Below are positions 1 through 10,729 of a DNA stretch of 64,000 nucleotides, one piece after another (the first letter of the stretch is position 1; each line of letters starts with the position of its first letter). The translations under genes were made by a program, and so were the position numbers. A model generated the notes under the pieces. That model made no database searches, was not told the DNA's origin, and saw only the letters and a list, made by a program, of their open reading frames with translations. The DNA comes from Candidatus Kapaibacterium sp. (GTDB lineage Bacteria > Bacteroidota > Ignavibacteria > Kapaibacteriales > NICIL-2), in assembly GCA_026003495.1 (NCBI GenBank), contig BPHK01000001.1, positions 1,500,579 through 1,564,578 of the forward strand. Direction: 5' to 3'.

Positions 1-203
1 GCTTTCGTATCGTTGAGGACCAGAACGTCGCCTTTCTGAAAATACTTCGGCAGATTCTTGAATTTTTCGTCGCGAAGGTCGCCGCTGGAGCGATCGACAA
101 CGAGCAGCCGTGCATTTTCCCGCTTGGGAAGTGGATGTTGCGCGACAAGTGCTACCGGAACAGAGACTTTCAAATCCGACAGCTTCACCGGTGCTGGTGC
201 CAT
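1..203 (-). CDS. queA: QueA, S-adenosylmethionine:tRNA ribosyltransferase-isomerase (N-terminal part, runs off left edge)
   Basis: QueA transfers and isomerises the ribosyl group of SAM onto 7-aminomethyl-7-deazaguanine in tRNA, forming epoxyqueuosine at the wobble position. Only the first 67 codons are in the window. The translation starts MAPAPVKLSDLKV and contains the family's N-terminal signatures: ALVAQHPLPKRENARLL, then LVVDRSSGDL, then GDVLVLNDTKA, which matches the usual 'GDLLVxNxTRV' strand. The ATG at 201-203 is the only reasonable start. The gene is divergent from uvrB. Other pre-queuosine genes (folE, queD, queE) lie elsewhere in the window, so the organism probably makes queuosine de novo. 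Identification is firm despite the truncation by the window edge. Confidence 0.9.
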   Translation of the reverse strand, partial: MAPAPVKLSDLKVSVPVALVAQHPLPKRENARLLVVDRSSGDLRDEKFKNLPKYFQKGDVLVLNDTK

Positions 204-219
204 ACCACAGAGCAAATTC

Positions 220-252
220 GTAGCTTTACAAGCTACAAAAGTACGTCTTTTG
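220..252. promoter_or_regulatory. Two abutting perfect inverted repeats in the queA/uvrB divergent intergenic region
   Basis: GTAGCTT-TAC-AAGCTAC occupies 220-236 and CAAAAG-TACGT-CTTTTG occupies 236-252. Both arms match perfectly in each repeat. They sit 17 bases upstream of the queA start and 35 bases upstream of the preferred uvrB start. uvrB is a classic SOS gene, so an operator (LexA or another dimeric repressor) is a reasonable guess, but I do not know the LexA box of this lineage. Confidence 0.4.
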
Positions 253-286
253 CGCGTGCATGTCAAGTTTTTCCGTCCTGATGCAA

Positions 287-2338
287 ATGGCCGAACGCCG
301 ATTTCAGCTCGTTTCATCCTACCAGCCTGCCGGTGACCAACCGAAGGCCATCGCCCAACTCGTCGAAGGGCTCCAACGCGGCGAGCGGTTCCAGACGCTG
401 CTCGGCGTAACCGGCTCGGGAAAGACGTTCACGATGAGCAACGTCATCGCAGCTGTTCAACGCCCAACGCTAGTCATTTCACCGAACAAAACCCTTGCAG
501 CGCAACTCTACGGCGAATTCAAAAGCTTCTTCCCGCACAATGCCGTCGAATTTTTCATCAGCTACTACGACTACTACCAACCCGAAGCCTACATTCCAAG
601 CACCGACACTTACATCGAAAAAGATATCGCCATCAACGACGAGATCGACCGTCTCCGACTCCGTGCAACGTCTGCGCTCGTCGAAGGTCGCCGGGATGTC
701 ATCGTCGTTGCATCGGTTAGCTGCATCTACGGCATTGGCTCCAAGGATGAGTTTGCGGCAATGATTTTTCCACTCCATGTGGGAATGCAGATTGGGCGCA
801 AGAAACTCCTCGAGCGCCTCAACGAGCTCCTCTTTTCTCGGAACGATGCCGAACTTGGCCGGACATGTTACCGCGTCCGGGGTGATGTCATTGATGTTGT
901 CCCAGCCTACGAAGACGAAGTCGCGCTCCGCATCGAACTCTGGGACGATACCATCGAGCGGCTTTCACTGATTCGACTCGCTGACGGCAAACCACTGGAG
1001 CACTACGAAAGCTACACCCTCTACCCTGCCCGGCAATTTGTCACCACCAGCGCAAACCTCCGCCGCGCAATCGAAGCAATCAATGACGAGCTCTACCACC
1101 GACTCAAAGAGCTCAACGAGCAAGGCAAGTACGTCGAAGCACAACGTCTGGAGCAGCGGACACTCTACGACATCGAAATGCTCAAGGAGGTCGGCTACTG
1201 CTCAGGCATCGAAAACTACTCCATGCATCTTGCCGGACGTACCTTCGGCGAGCGCCCGACGACATTGATTGATTACTTCCCGCCCGATTATCTCCTCATC
1301 GTGGACGAAAGCCATGTGACCATTCCCCAAATTCGTGCGATGTACAATGGCGACCGGCATCGCAAAGAGATTTTGGTCGAGTACGGCTTTCGCTTGCCGT
1401 CGGCGCTCGAGAATCGTCCTCTGCGATTCGACGAATTTGAATCGCTCATCAACCAGGCAATTTTTGTCAGCGCAACGCCTGGCGACTATGAACTGGAAAA
1501 GTGCGGAGGCGTCGTCGTCGAGCAGATCATTCGCCCCACTGGGTTGCTCGATCCGCAAATCGAGGTACGCCCCGTCCGCACGCAGATTGACGACTTGCTC
1601 GAAGAAATTCGCACACGCGCCGCACGCAAACACCGTGTGCTCGTAACAACGCTCACGAAACGCATGGCCGAAGACCTTGCCGAGTACCTGAGCAACCTCG
1701 GAATCCGCGTCGCTTACATCCACAGCGAAATCGATGCGCTCGACCGTGTCGAGATCATCCGCAAGCTGCGATTGGGCGAATTCGATGTCTTGGTTGGCGT
1801 CAATCTCTTGCGTGAAGGACTCGACATGCCTGAAGTATCCCTCGTCGCAATTCTCGACGCTGATAAAGAAGGCTTCCTCCGCAGTGAACGTTCGCTCCTG
1901 CAGATAGCAGGACGGACTGCACGCAACGAAGATGGGATGGTCATTCTCTACGCAGATACTGTCACTGGCTCGATGCAACGCGTCATCGAAGAAACAAACC
2001 GCCGTCGCAGGATTCAACAGGAATACAACCGCACGCACGGCATCAATCCGCGGACAGTTTATAAATCGCTCGAGGAGATTATCCAGGCGACAACGGTCGC
2101 CGACGTCAAACTCCAACGCCAAAAGCTCAAGCATGAAGCAGATGCAATTCGCCAACGCCAATCCATCGAACCGCTCCTTGGCAAACTCAACCGACAGCAA
2201 CTGGAGCAACTCATTGGAGAGCTATTTGCGCAAATGAAACAGGCTGCTCGCGATCTCGACTTCGAACGCGCTGCCCAACTACGCGATGAAATTCAACGTC
2301 TCCAACTGGCACTCCAGGTCGAATCCACTGCTCCATAA
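287..2338 (+). CDS. uvrB: UvrB, excinuclease ABC subunit B
   Basis: UvrB is the damage-verifying helicase-like subunit of UvrABC nucleotide excision repair. It receives the lesion from UvrA and recruits UvrC. From this start it has 683 residues, the normal family size. The start region reads [17 protein letters not shown], the hallmark UvrB N-terminus. Walker A is GVTGSGKT near residues 40-47. The beta-hairpin that clamps DNA ([20 protein letters not shown]) is near 93-112, the DESH Walker B motif follows, and a C-terminal UVR domain ([14 protein letters not shown]) binds UvrC. I chose ATG 287 because family members begin just before this motif; in-frame ATGs at 260 and 281 are alternatives. 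No clear Shine-Dalgarno sequence is seen. Palindromes upstream may control it. Confidence 0.97.
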   Translation: MAERRFQLVSSYQPAGDQPKAIAQLVEGLQRGERFQTLLGVTGSGKTFTMSNVIAAVQRPTLVISPNKTLAAQLYGEFKSFFPHNAVEFFISYYDYYQPEAYIPSTDTYIEKDIAINDEIDRLRLRATSALVEGRRDVIVVASVSCIYGIGSKDEFAAMIFPLHVGMQIGRKKLLERLNELLFSRNDAELGRTCYRVRGDVIDVVPAYEDEVALRIELWDDTIERLSLIRLADGKPLEHYESYTLYPARQFVTTSANLRRAIEAINDELYHRLKELNEQGKYVEAQRLEQRTLYDIEMLKEVGYCSGIENYSMHLAGRTFGERPTTLIDYFPPDYLLIVDESHVTIPQIRAMYNGDRHRKEILVEYGFRLPSALENRPLRFDEFESLINQAIFVSATPGDYELEKCGGVVVEQIIRPTGLLDPQIEVRPVRTQIDDLLEEIRTRAARKHRVLVTTLTKRMAEDLAEYLSNLGIRVAYIHSEIDALDRVEIIRKLRLGEFDVLVGVNLLREGLDMPEVSLVAILDADKEGFLRSERSLLQIAGRTARNEDGMVILYADTVTGSMQRVIEETNRRRRIQQEYNRTHGINPRTVYKSLEEIIQATTVADVKLQRQKLKHEADAIRQRQSIEPLLGKLNRQQLEQLIGELFAQMKQAARDLDFERAAQLRDEIQRLQLALQVESTAP

Positions 2339-2384
2339 TAGCGTGCTGTACGGAGCGTAGTGCAATCTCCACATCTACTGGCAA

Positions 2385-2738
2385 TCACACTGAAGCGAGC
2401 ATCTGCTGCTCGGCCTGGCTGAGCGTGCGTTGCGTTGCAAGGAGATCGTCCAGCTCTTCGCGTCTGCGAATCAGGAGTGCCTTTCCACTGTGAACGAGCA
2501 CCTCGGCCGGACGGCATCGCGCGTTGTAGTTCGAGCTCATCGCATAGCCATAGGCACCTGCATTCATGATGCAGAGGATGTCACCTTGCCGTATCTCTGA
2601 GATTGGGCGGTCCCATGCGAACGTATCGGTTTCGCAGATGTATCCCACCATATTGAAACAACGAGCCAGCTCGCGTAGCTCGATGCCTTGCACCTGCAGA
2701 GGTTGCCAGACATCGTTGGATAGTTGTTCCATCTTCAT
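2385..2738 (-). pseudogene. lysA: Orphan C-terminal fragment of diaminopimelate decarboxylase (LysA)
   Basis: This 117-residue ORF matches only the last quarter of LysA, the PLP enzyme making lysine from meso-diaminopimelate. It contains VGYICETDTFAWDR (family: 'GPxCESxDxLAxDR'), the GAYGYAMSSNYNARCRPAEVL region, and the terminal LIRRRE. So the active-site CE pair and the dimer-interface Tyr are present. The whole N-terminal PLP barrel with its lysine is missing: a TGA lies eight codons before the first ATG, and the sequence beyond encodes an unrelated membrane protein. It cannot be a decarboxylase alone. It follows the membrane gene by 7 bases and converges on uvrB. Most likely it is a remnant left by a rearrangement; a retained stand-alone domain is less likely. 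An intact lysA may exist elsewhere. Confidence 0.72.
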
Positions 2739-2745
2739 TCGTTGG

Positions 2746-3192
2746 TCAGTAGATTGACTTCAGTTTGGTAGTATCCATTGCTGGCTGGTGGTGATTAGCA
2801 GTGTCCTTTGCCTGCGCGCGAGTATCTTCCCGTTGTTGTCGTTCTCGATCGGATTCGTCTTGGCCACAACTGTCGCAATGGCTACTGTCAAGTTCCTCAA
2901 CTCTGAGCTGCGGCAACATCAAAACCGAGTCAATTCGGAAATACCTCCCGACGCGGAGGATGCTCATGCTAAGAGCAACCGCAATGCAGGCACCCGCTAT
3001 AATCGCAGCGAACGTTTGCACTCTACGAGAAGCAACCACCAATGAGACTCCCAGCGCAACGATCCCGACCGCTCCAATAGTGGTAATTGCTGAACTGCTA
3101 CGGGGTAAGTCAGGAAGCAGCTCACCTCCGAACAGAAACATCATACCTGCAACGAGGCAGAGCATGCCCCAGAATGCGTAGCTACGCTTCAT
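2746..3192 (-). CDS. Small membrane protein of the PspC/LiaI-like envelope operon
   Basis: The product starts [13 protein letters not shown] and has 148 residues. About four hydrophobic helices fill the first 95 residues. They resemble the LiaI/LiaF-type (DUF5668-like) transmembrane regions that often accompany PspC proteins. The C-terminal third is polar and rich in D, Q, R and H, and includes HCDSCG, a possible metal-binding pair of cysteines. The ATG (3190-3192) lies inside the last codons of the upstream pspC gene, so translation is probably coupled. A longer reading from 3270 would lie inside pspC and has no support. The role is inferred to be sensing or buffering envelope stress. The exact family is uncertain. 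Confidence 0.68.
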   Translation of the reverse strand: MKRSYAFWGMLCLVAGMMFLFGGELLPDLPRSSSAITTIGAVGIVALGVSLVVASRRVQTFAAIIAGACIAVALSMSILRVGRYFRIDSVLMLPQLRVEELDSSHCDSCGQDESDRERQQREDTRAQAKDTANHHQPAMDTTKLKSIY

Positions 3193-3658
3193 CGGCTCCT
3201 CCCTCGATCGTAGCACGGCGTTGCCGACGTTCCTCGATCCAGCCACGGTAAAGCAGCAATGCGCCACCAACGATGAGCAGTAGTGGCAGTACGTTTACTT
3301 TGAACCACGGCACATATCGCTCTAGCAGGAGCGAAAGTCCTACCACAATCAGCACAATCCCGAGCCCAATGCCGACCCGACGGGTCAGGTGCGATGAGGA
3401 TAACTCGCCAGCAGAAGGAACGTCAGCTGGGGGCGATGCTACTGGTGCACCTTGCAGCATTTCCTGTCCCTCCAGAGGCTCCAGTGGCATTGCAATCCAA
3501 CACACCAAGTAGGCAATAATACCTCCCCCGTTGAACAATGCAAGGAGCACGAACACAATCCGCACCAGTGTGGGATCGAGGTCGAGATATTCGGCAATTC
3601 CGCCACACACGCCGGCAATCTTTTGATTCGTGCGGGAGCGATAGAGTCGCTTTTTCAT
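3182..3658 (-). CDS. pspC: PspC-domain membrane protein
   Basis: The N-terminal 60 residues are a typical PspC domain: [20 protein letters not shown], then [20 protein letters not shown], with a second helix ending in MPLEP. In enterobacteria PspC is an inner-membrane sensor that binds PspA when the envelope is damaged. After a short polar linker, the last 60 residues carry two further helices, an arrangement common in FCB-group PspC proteins of 150-170 residues. It is the first gene of a short minus-strand operon with the overlapping LiaI-like gene and the lysA fragment. A pspA gene lies 23 kb away (26115-26810), so partner genes are not adjacent. Confidence 0.87.
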   Translation of the reverse strand: MKKRLYRSRTNQKIAGVCGGIAEYLDLDPTLVRIVFVLLALFNGGGIIAYLVCWIAMPLEPLEGQEMLQGAPVASPPADVPSAGELSSSHLTRRVGIGLGIVLIVVGLSLLLERYVPWFKVNVLPLLLIVGGALLLYRGWIEERRQRRATIEGGADEA

Positions 3659-3727
3659 CGGGCACCTCTCTCAAGGTTCGGCTGCACGAAACTACGCTGC
3701 ACCGCACAGTTTGTTACAGCAAGCGAC

Positions 3728-3750
3728 ATTCTCGCCGAACCTACGAGAAT
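3728..3750. promoter_or_regulatory. Perfect hairpin between actF and pspC
   Basis: ATTCTCG (3728-3734) and CGAGAAT (3744-3750) form a perfect 7-base-pair stem around a 9-base loop. The loop plus flank (GCCGAACCT, 3734-3742) is itself the reverse complement of AGGTTCGGC at 3674-3682. On the minus strand the hairpin follows the actF stop by 34 bases and precedes the pspC start by 70. No T-run follows, so it is not a standard terminator. It could be an operator for pspC or an RNA-processing hairpin. The rest of 3659-3784 holds nothing else recognisable. Confidence 0.3.
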
Positions 3751-3784
3751 GCCGCATCTGCTCGATCAAGTTTGAATTGCCAAA

Positions 3785-5008
3785 TTAGACTGGGTCGTAG
3801 GCGCCCGAGTGATAGTCGAGCGACTCGTGCAAGTAGGGATCGTTACAAGCAACAGCGGAATGGCGAGCAAACGCACGACTTGCGACGATCAGAACGGCTC
3901 CAAGCATCGCTGCAATCGCGCCCCACCCTGTAAGCACTAGTGCCCACGAGAGCTGATATGGCTCGCCAGGCGCTGCGGAAAAGACAGGCAAGATCACCCA
4001 GCTCAAGTCAATCGCATGCGCAATCAGCAGGATGAGGGCACCGATCGTCACAAGCTGAGGCTGGCGCTTAACATCCTGACGCAGCAAAAAGAGAAATGGA
4101 ATCACAAAATGACCGAAAAGCGACGCCCACCCAAATATTTCCCAACCGTTGGAGAGACGCTTGGCAAAGAAAACCGTCTCCTCAGGCAAGTTCCCGTACC
4201 AGATGATGAAGTACTGGGAGAAGGCAACATAGGTCCAGAAAATTGTGAAGGCAAAGAGCAACTTCCCGACATCATGGTAATGCTCGCGCGAGAGAATGCC
4301 TGCCAGATACCCACCACGCTCGAGCATCCGCATAACGATGAGCATCAATGCCAGCGAGGCAACGAAATGTCCAGCAAAGGAATAGACACCGAAAATCGTG
4401 CTGAACCAGTGCGGCTCAAGGGTCATGACAAGATCGAACGATGCGAACGTGATCGTCAAGGCATAGAGCAATACAAACGGCGCTGAGAGTTTCCAATTCC
4501 GTTGAGTTGGCGTGATGTCTGTCACATCATCTTGCCGTAGGGAATTACCGACGATAACGCGGTGCATCCCAATCCACACGACGGCATAGAACACCAGTCG
4601 TGCCCAGAAGAACGGCTGGCTCAAGTAGAGACCCTTGAACCCATGATGGAGATGCTCGTCGCTCGAGTGCATCCATTCGTAGATGTTGCCCGTCAGCGCA
4701 CCGATCACCAACGGAAGAGCAGCAACCGGTAGCACAAGCACAAACGAAGAGAGCATTTCAGGAATACGGCGCACGGCTGCTACCCAACCTGCATTGACCA
4801 GGTATGAAAGCGCTGAAAAGAACACGAGCGTGACGCTCAAGCCCATGGCATAGATAAACCCAAGTAGGTAACCGCCCCACCAGTACTGCGGATGGCCAAG
4901 ACCACCGACAATGAATGCTGCAATTCCCACCAGCGCCAGGACACCCCCCAACCGCCGCAATTGACCCGGGAACGGCGTCTGACCTAACATGATTCGATAT
5001 GGGTTCAT
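3785..5008 (-). CDS. actF: ActF, alternative complex III quinol-oxidising membrane subunit
   Basis: ActF is one of the two large integral subunits of alternative complex III (ACIII), the quinol:cytochrome c/HiPIP oxidoreductase that replaces bc1 in many FCB bacteria. The 407-residue product is almost all hydrophobic, with about ten helices, and carries family segments such as GNIYEWMH and GKLLFAFTIFWTYVAFSQY, followed by IIWYGNLPEET. It is related to ActC/NrfD but lacks haem motifs. It is the last gene of the act operon; its start overlaps the end of actE by 4 bases (ATGA type). In many genomes oxidase genes follow; here the next gene is pspC. Confidence 0.9.
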   Translation of the reverse strand: MNPYRIMLGQTPFPGQLRRLGGVLALVGIAAFIVGGLGHPQYWWGGYLLGFIYAMGLSVTLVFFSALSYLVNAGWVAAVRRIPEMLSSFVLVLPVAALPLVIGALTGNIYEWMHSSDEHLHHGFKGLYLSQPFFWARLVFYAVVWIGMHRVIVGNSLRQDDVTDITPTQRNWKLSAPFVLLYALTITFASFDLVMTLEPHWFSTIFGVYSFAGHFVASLALMLIVMRMLERGGYLAGILSREHYHDVGKLLFAFTIFWTYVAFSQYFIIWYGNLPEETVFFAKRLSNGWEIFGWASLFGHFVIPFLFLLRQDVKRQPQLVTIGALILLIAHAIDLSWVILPVFSAAPGEPYQLSWALVLTGWGAIAAMLGAVLIVASRAFARHSAVACNDPYLHESLDYHSGAYDPV

Positions 5009-5658
5009 TGCATATTCTTCGACGTTGTGGAACCATTCGTCATGCTGGCGGAGGCACCGCTCAACCCGCCACCAGCGGCTTTGCTCTGCAACTCACGAAC
5101 GTAATGCACGATTGCCCAGCGATCAGTTTCTGAGATACGATCTGCATATGCCGGCATGATGTTTTGCCCTGCGCTGATCACATGGAAAATCTTTGCATCC
5201 GAGTACTCTCGTGCAGCGGGACGTAGAAGATTCATCGTCTCTTGATTGCCGAAGCCGCGGCGCTGGACCAAGCCATCGCCAGTGCCAGTGTAGTTGTGAC
5301 ATGGTGAGCAGAACGTGTTGAAGCGATTCTGTCCCCGGGCAATGACGAACTCCGTTTTCGGGAGCGGATTGCCAGCAGCGAAGTATTTCTCCGCCGAATC
5401 GACATCGCCCATCGCAAAAGGATAGCTGTGCCCTTGACGAGGGAGCGTACCTTCGACTGGATCTCGCTGCGCTCGGTTGTCAGCGAAAAACCGCGCTTCG
5501 CCCTGAGGCTTGAGGTGAAATTGATCGTCCATATCCGGGATAACCATCAGTGGTGGGTCTTCGCTAAACCACCAAATCTTTCCCGACAAGACGCCAATTG
5601 TGAACGTCGCCACAACGGCAAGGAGAACACCGATGATAATTTTCCAAGCGGTACTCAT
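5005..5658 (-). CDS. actE: ActE, monohaem cytochrome c subunit of alternative complex III
   Basis: The 217-residue protein has one N-terminal membrane anchor (about residues 5-25) and then a periplasmic cytochrome c domain with a single CSPCH haem site near residues 117-121. The likely distal methionine is in the NIMPAY segment near 168. In ACIII, ActE is the membrane-anchored class I cytochrome that relays electrons from the pentahaem subunit towards the oxidase or a soluble carrier. The leading segment (PDMDDQFHLKPQGEARFFAD) resembles ActE proteins. It lies between actD and actF with 4-base overlap downstream, so it is clearly in the same transcript. Confidence 0.9.
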   Translation of the reverse strand: MSTAWKIIIGVLLAVVATFTIGVLSGKIWWFSEDPPLMVIPDMDDQFHLKPQGEARFFADNRAQRDPVEGTLPRQGHSYPFAMGDVDSAEKYFAAGNPLPKTEFVIARGQNRFNTFCSPCHNYTGTGDGLVQRRGFGNQETMNLLRPAAREYSDAKIFHVISAGQNIMPAYADRISETDRWAIVHYVRELQSKAAGGGLSGASASMTNGSTTSKNMQ

Positions 5659-5670
5659 TGCTCAATCGGA

Positions 5671-6243
5671 TTAAGTGGTAACTGATTGCAGTGTTGTACT
5701 TGGGTCCGCAGAGGCTGTGTGAACATGAACGTTCGTCCCCCCCATCGAACGGAGCAACTCCTCGGTATCCTTGATCGTGTACCGCGGGTCGTCCGAAAAA
5801 ATCGCAACGACGAACGTATCATCCGTCGCACGGCGGAACGATGCGTCACCTTGCAATGGATGCCACCACATCGGCAGTTTGCATAGACCCAACAGTCCAA
5901 ACAGCGTGAAGAATGCACACAACAGGACCGTCAACTCAAAGTCAATCGGAACTGAAAACTGAACCGCAAAAAATGGTTTCCCACCAATGTTGAGACGATA
6001 GTCGTAACCACCGGTCCACCACTGGAGAAGGAGTGCGCTGGCGAGCCCTGTTACACCGCCGAGGAACGAGATATACGGCAAGATCGTCCGTCGCACCCCC
6101 ATTGCGCGGTCCAAGCCGTGGACAGGATATGGTGTGTAGCAATCAAAGCGCGTATAGCCGCGTTCGTACACTGCACGTGCAGCAGCCACGAGCGCGTTGA
6201 CATCGCGGAATTCAGCAACAGTTGCAACTGGACGTTGTTCCAT
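5671..6243 (-). CDS. actD: ActD, DUF3341 membrane subunit of alternative complex III
   Basis: ActD is a small subunit with two transmembrane helices and a soluble alpha/beta domain, found in all ACIII operons (DUF3341). The start MEQRPVATVAEFRDV is followed by LVAAARAVYERGYTRFDCYT (typical DUF3341 N-terminus), and two helices lie around residues 65-145. The end contains DDTFVVAIFSDDP. The chosen ATG gives 190 residues and follows the actC stop immediately. An upstream ATG at 6270 would add nine residues overlapping actC. The protein binds no cofactor and probably stabilises the ActC-ActF core. Confidence 0.87.
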   Translation of the reverse strand: MEQRPVATVAEFRDVNALVAAARAVYERGYTRFDCYTPYPVHGLDRAMGVRRTILPYISFLGGVTGLASALLLQWWTGGYDYRLNIGGKPFFAVQFSVPIDFELTVLLCAFFTLFGLLGLCKLPMWWHPLQGDASFRRATDDTFVVAIFSDDPRYTIKDTEELLRSMGGTNVHVHTASADPSTTLQSVTT

Positions 6244-6247
6244 AGTG

Positions 6248-7696
<1,449 letters not shown>

Positions 7697-7698
7697 TG

Positions 7699-10600
7699 CT
7701 ACACCGCACGAGGAGTAGTGTTACGAACTTTTGCAAGGTAGGTTACCGATGGACGCACGTTGAGCTCTTCGAGCACCAGGAACGATCGCTCGCTGGTGCG
7801 GAGCGAGGCAACGCGGCTGGAGCTATCGTTGAGGTTCCCGAATGTGATCGCTGAAGCCGGGCACGCCTGCTCGCAAGCGGTCTGGAATGCACCGTCGGGA
7901 ACGCGAGCATGCCCTTGATCCTTTGCATGGTACTTGGCTTCGTTGATGCGCTGGACGCAGAAGGTGCATTTCTCCATCACCCCACGCATGCGAACAGTGA
8001 CGTCCGGATTCATCGCCAGATCGAGTGGATGCGGCTCTCCAGTGCCAAGCCGTTCTTCGTAGAAGCGACGGAAGTACGCCAGGAAGTTGAACCGCCGCAC
8101 CTTGTACGGGCAGTTATTCAGGCAGTACCGCGTCCCGACACAGCGATTGTACACCATCTCGTTGAGACCTTCCGGCGAGTGGACGGTTGCAGCAACTGGG
8201 CAAACATTCTCGCATGGAGCATTCTCACAGTGCTGGCAAAGCATCGGCTGTACCACACTGCGTGGATCGTCTGGTGTGCCTAAATAGTAGCGGTCGAGCC
8301 GTATCCAGTGCATGACACGTCCCCGCATGACCTGATCTTTACCGACTGGTGGAATGTTGTTCTCACTTTCGCACGCCACCACACAGGCATTGCATCCTGT
8401 GCACGCCGACATGTCAATGACCATGCCCCATTTGTGCCCCTTGTACTGATAGCCGTCAACGATATTGAGCGGGATTTTGAAGTGTCCATCGCTTCCGACA
8501 CTGGGGAACTCGATGCCTTCCGGACGTTTCCCCGACTTCACTTCGTCGAGAGTGAGTTCATGGACGATCGGCCGGAATTTCTCTTCCCCTGCATCTGGTT
8601 CCCAGTGCTTGGTGAACTGAGCATGGAAGTACTTCTGCGTACGTGCAATCGGCGAGCGTTGCCCTGTCTTCGTAATGGCGGCGCTGTAATACCCAGTCCG
8701 GCCAGCATTGAGTAGTGCGTAGGCGTTCTGCCCAAAGCCAGCGGCTACTTTACCTGCTTGCCTGCCGTAGCCGAGCGCGGTGACAACTACTCCCTCGTGC
8801 ATGCCGTACTGCGTGAGAACCGGAACATCAATCGCTGCCGAGCCAACAGTGATGCGAATAACATCCTCGCTCTGCACGCCAAGCTTTTCCGCTGTCTGCG
8901 GGGACATGACAGCGACGTTTTCCCACGTGTGCTTTGTTACCGGGTCGGGGCACTCCAGAAGCCATGGGTTGTTCGCATGGGAACCATCGTAAACCGAGCT
9001 ACTGGGTACCACCAGGACGGCAAGCTCGCTGACCTCGAGCGTAGGGCGGAAATTCGACAGCGCTGCAAGGTTCGGCTTCAAAAGCGATTGTGGCTGCCCA
9101 GGAACGAACCCTGTCCGCAGCAGCTCTTCCCAGCGTGCTTCCGAGCCAAGACGTTCGACAACAGTTTGCTTGAAGTAGTCGAAGTACTTCTCGGCGTTCC
9201 CGACGGCCTCAGGCGCAAATGCTTTGACAATCCCAAAGAGCAGCTCCCCCGTCGAGAGAGCATTGACTGGCAGCGGAGCAATGAGTGGCTGCTGGATGCA
9301 ATAGGAGCCATCGAAGGCAACAGCATCGCCCCAACTTTCGTACTGATGCGCCGCGGGAATGGTTATCGTGCACTGCTGCGCTGTTTCATCGTCAATGAGC
9401 GTGTGCGCGAACCGATGTTCGACACGTCGCAGCAGCGACCGCATCTCTGCATCGGCAGTGTACTCGGGGTTGACGTGGCTGAAGAGCACAACCCCAACAC
9501 GTTCGTTGCGCAAGTCATCGCGGAGCGCCTCGACTGCAGGGCGGCGCATCTGGCTCATCGGGAGCACGTGTGCAAATACTTTCCCTTCGCCTATGGAGCC
9601 GAGCAGCGTGTTGATCGCAATGCCAACCGCATGTGCATAGGGAGAAAGATGCTCACCGACAATGACGCATCCACGATCACCAGCAGCGAGAAGCTCCCGA
9701 GCGATACGCGATGCAGCATCACGATGCGAGGTGGGATGTGCTAATTGCTGCGCGCCTTTGGCTTGTGCGATGTTGTTATAGAGCGCCGTAAGGAACGACT
9801 CGTAGTCGCGCGGATGGATCACCACACGCTCATCGGCTGCGGCACCGGTCTGGCTATAGCGCCCCTCGACAGCGATGAAGCGGCTCATCACCGGATTTGA
9901 CCGCGTCGGCTTTCGGCGAGCTGCAAAGCCGCGCGTATGGAAGACTGCATTCCGGTCGGTTCCAAGGAAATCTGCATCAACGCTGACGATGACATCGGCA
10001 CGCTCGAGGCTTGGCACAAGTGCTCCTTCGATTCCGAGCAATGCCTTGCTTGCTTCCGCAGCACCATCGGAGATTGCCCAGGGGAACACAACGACCTGCG
10101 CATTCGGCACGTGCTGCTCGACAAGCCGCGCAAGCGTTTCGATCGCTGGCGAGCAATGCTCGTCAATGAGAATGCGGATGTGCTTTCCTTCCCCGCTCGC
10201 AGTGCGAATTGCCTCGACAATCTGTGCCAGCGCGTTCGCAGGCGTCGAATAGTTCCCGCTCGGAATTACGCCAGGTCGCCGCCCGACCAAAATTGGGCGG
10301 ATGCGTTCTGGATCGTAGAGTTCAAAGAGCGTCGCTTGAATGAGCGCGCTCGATTTGCCGCCGACGATCGGATGAAGGTCGTTCCCCTCGACCTTGACAG
10401 GACGACCTTCCCGCACCCGAACAAGCAACGGATGCACAACGTTTTTGTGCATGTAGCACGTGCTGTAGTAGAGCGGCACTCCAGGGATGGCGTACTCAGG
10501 ATTTTTCACCGCCGGAACAAGCTTGTAATCGGGACGACGGCAGGCTGCAGCGGTGACTGCCATCGCCGCTGAAAGCATCGCCATAAACGACCGCCGTGAA

Positions 10601-10716
10601 AGCGGTGTCTCCAGTATCGGAGGAACATCGCTCGGTTGATTGGGATCCTCGCCGATGACGCGAGCGAAATGCTCCATTGACTCGTGCATCAGGCTTTCTG
10701 GAATTGTCGTTGACAT
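7699..10716 (-). CDS. actB: ActB, fused molybdopterin-type/iron-sulphur subunit of alternative complex III
   Basis: The product has about 1005 residues. The N-terminal ~750 residues resemble a molybdopterin oxidoreductase (starting after a Tat/TAT-sorting-like [18 protein letters not shown] segment), but in known ACIII this domain has no molybdopterin. The C-terminal part (about 770-955) is an HybA-like ferredoxin domain with four cysteine groups: [38 protein letters not shown] and CTFC...CEQACP, matching three [4Fe-4S] and one [3Fe-4S] cluster. I start at the ATG of [12 protein letters not shown], 14 bases after the actA stop; upstream residues are basic and look untranslated. It is the periplasmic electron-transfer hub of the complex. 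Confidence 0.94.
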   Translation of the reverse strand: MSTTIPESLMHESMEHFARVIGEDPNQPSDVPPILETPLSRRSFMAMLSAAMAVTAAACRRPDYKLVPAVKNPEYAIPGVPLYYSTCYMHKNVVHPLLVRVREGRPVKVEGNDLHPIVGGKSSALIQATLFELYDPERIRPILVGRRPGVIPSGNYSTPANALAQIVEAIRTASGEGKHIRILIDEHCSPAIETLARLVEQHVPNAQVVVFPWAISDGAAEASKALLGIEGALVPSLERADVIVSVDADFLGTDRNAVFHTRGFAARRKPTRSNPVMSRFIAVEGRYSQTGAAADERVVIHPRDYESFLTALYNNIAQAKGAQQLAHPTSHRDAASRIARELLAAGDRGCVIVGEHLSPYAHAVGIAINTLLGSIGEGKVFAHVLPMSQMRRPAVEALRDDLRNERVGVVLFSHVNPEYTADAEMRSLLRRVEHRFAHTLIDDETAQQCTITIPAAHQYESWGDAVAFDGSYCIQQPLIAPLPVNALSTGELLFGIVKAFAPEAVGNAEKYFDYFKQTVVERLGSEARWEELLRTGFVPGQPQSLLKPNLAALSNFRPTLEVSELAVLVVPSSSVYDGSHANNPWLLECPDPVTKHTWENVAVMSPQTAEKLGVQSEDVIRITVGSAAIDVPVLTQYGMHEGVVVTALGYGRQAGKVAAGFGQNAYALLNAGRTGYYSAAITKTGQRSPIARTQKYFHAQFTKHWEPDAGEEKFRPIVHELTLDEVKSGKRPEGIEFPSVGSDGHFKIPLNIVDGYQYKGHKWGMVIDMSACTGCNACVVACESENNIPPVGKDQVMRGRVMHWIRLDRYYLGTPDDPRSVVQPMLCQHCENAPCENVCPVAATVHSPEGLNEMVYNRCVGTRYCLNNCPYKVRRFNFLAYFRRFYEERLGTGEPHPLDLAMNPDVTVRMRGVMEKCTFCVQRINEAKYHAKDQGHARVPDGAFQTACEQACPASAITFGNLNDSSSRVASLRTSERSFLVLEELNVRPSVTYLAKVRNTTPRAV

Positions 10717-10729
10717 AAACAGTCGCTCA

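Noticed and set aside
1202-2209. Long open frame antisense to uvrB (335 residues)
   Set aside because: It mirrors the codon pattern of uvrB, has no recognisable domain, and uvrB is unambiguous on the other strand.
2385-3270. Frameshifted but complete lysA across the membrane gene
   Set aside because: Other frames of 2740-3270 encode hydrophobic helices of the LiaI-like protein, not the LysA barrel, so a simple frameshift cannot explain the fragment.
8758-9744. 328-residue plus-strand frame inside actB
   Set aside because: Antisense to a clear ActB; composition is random-like and no family is seen.
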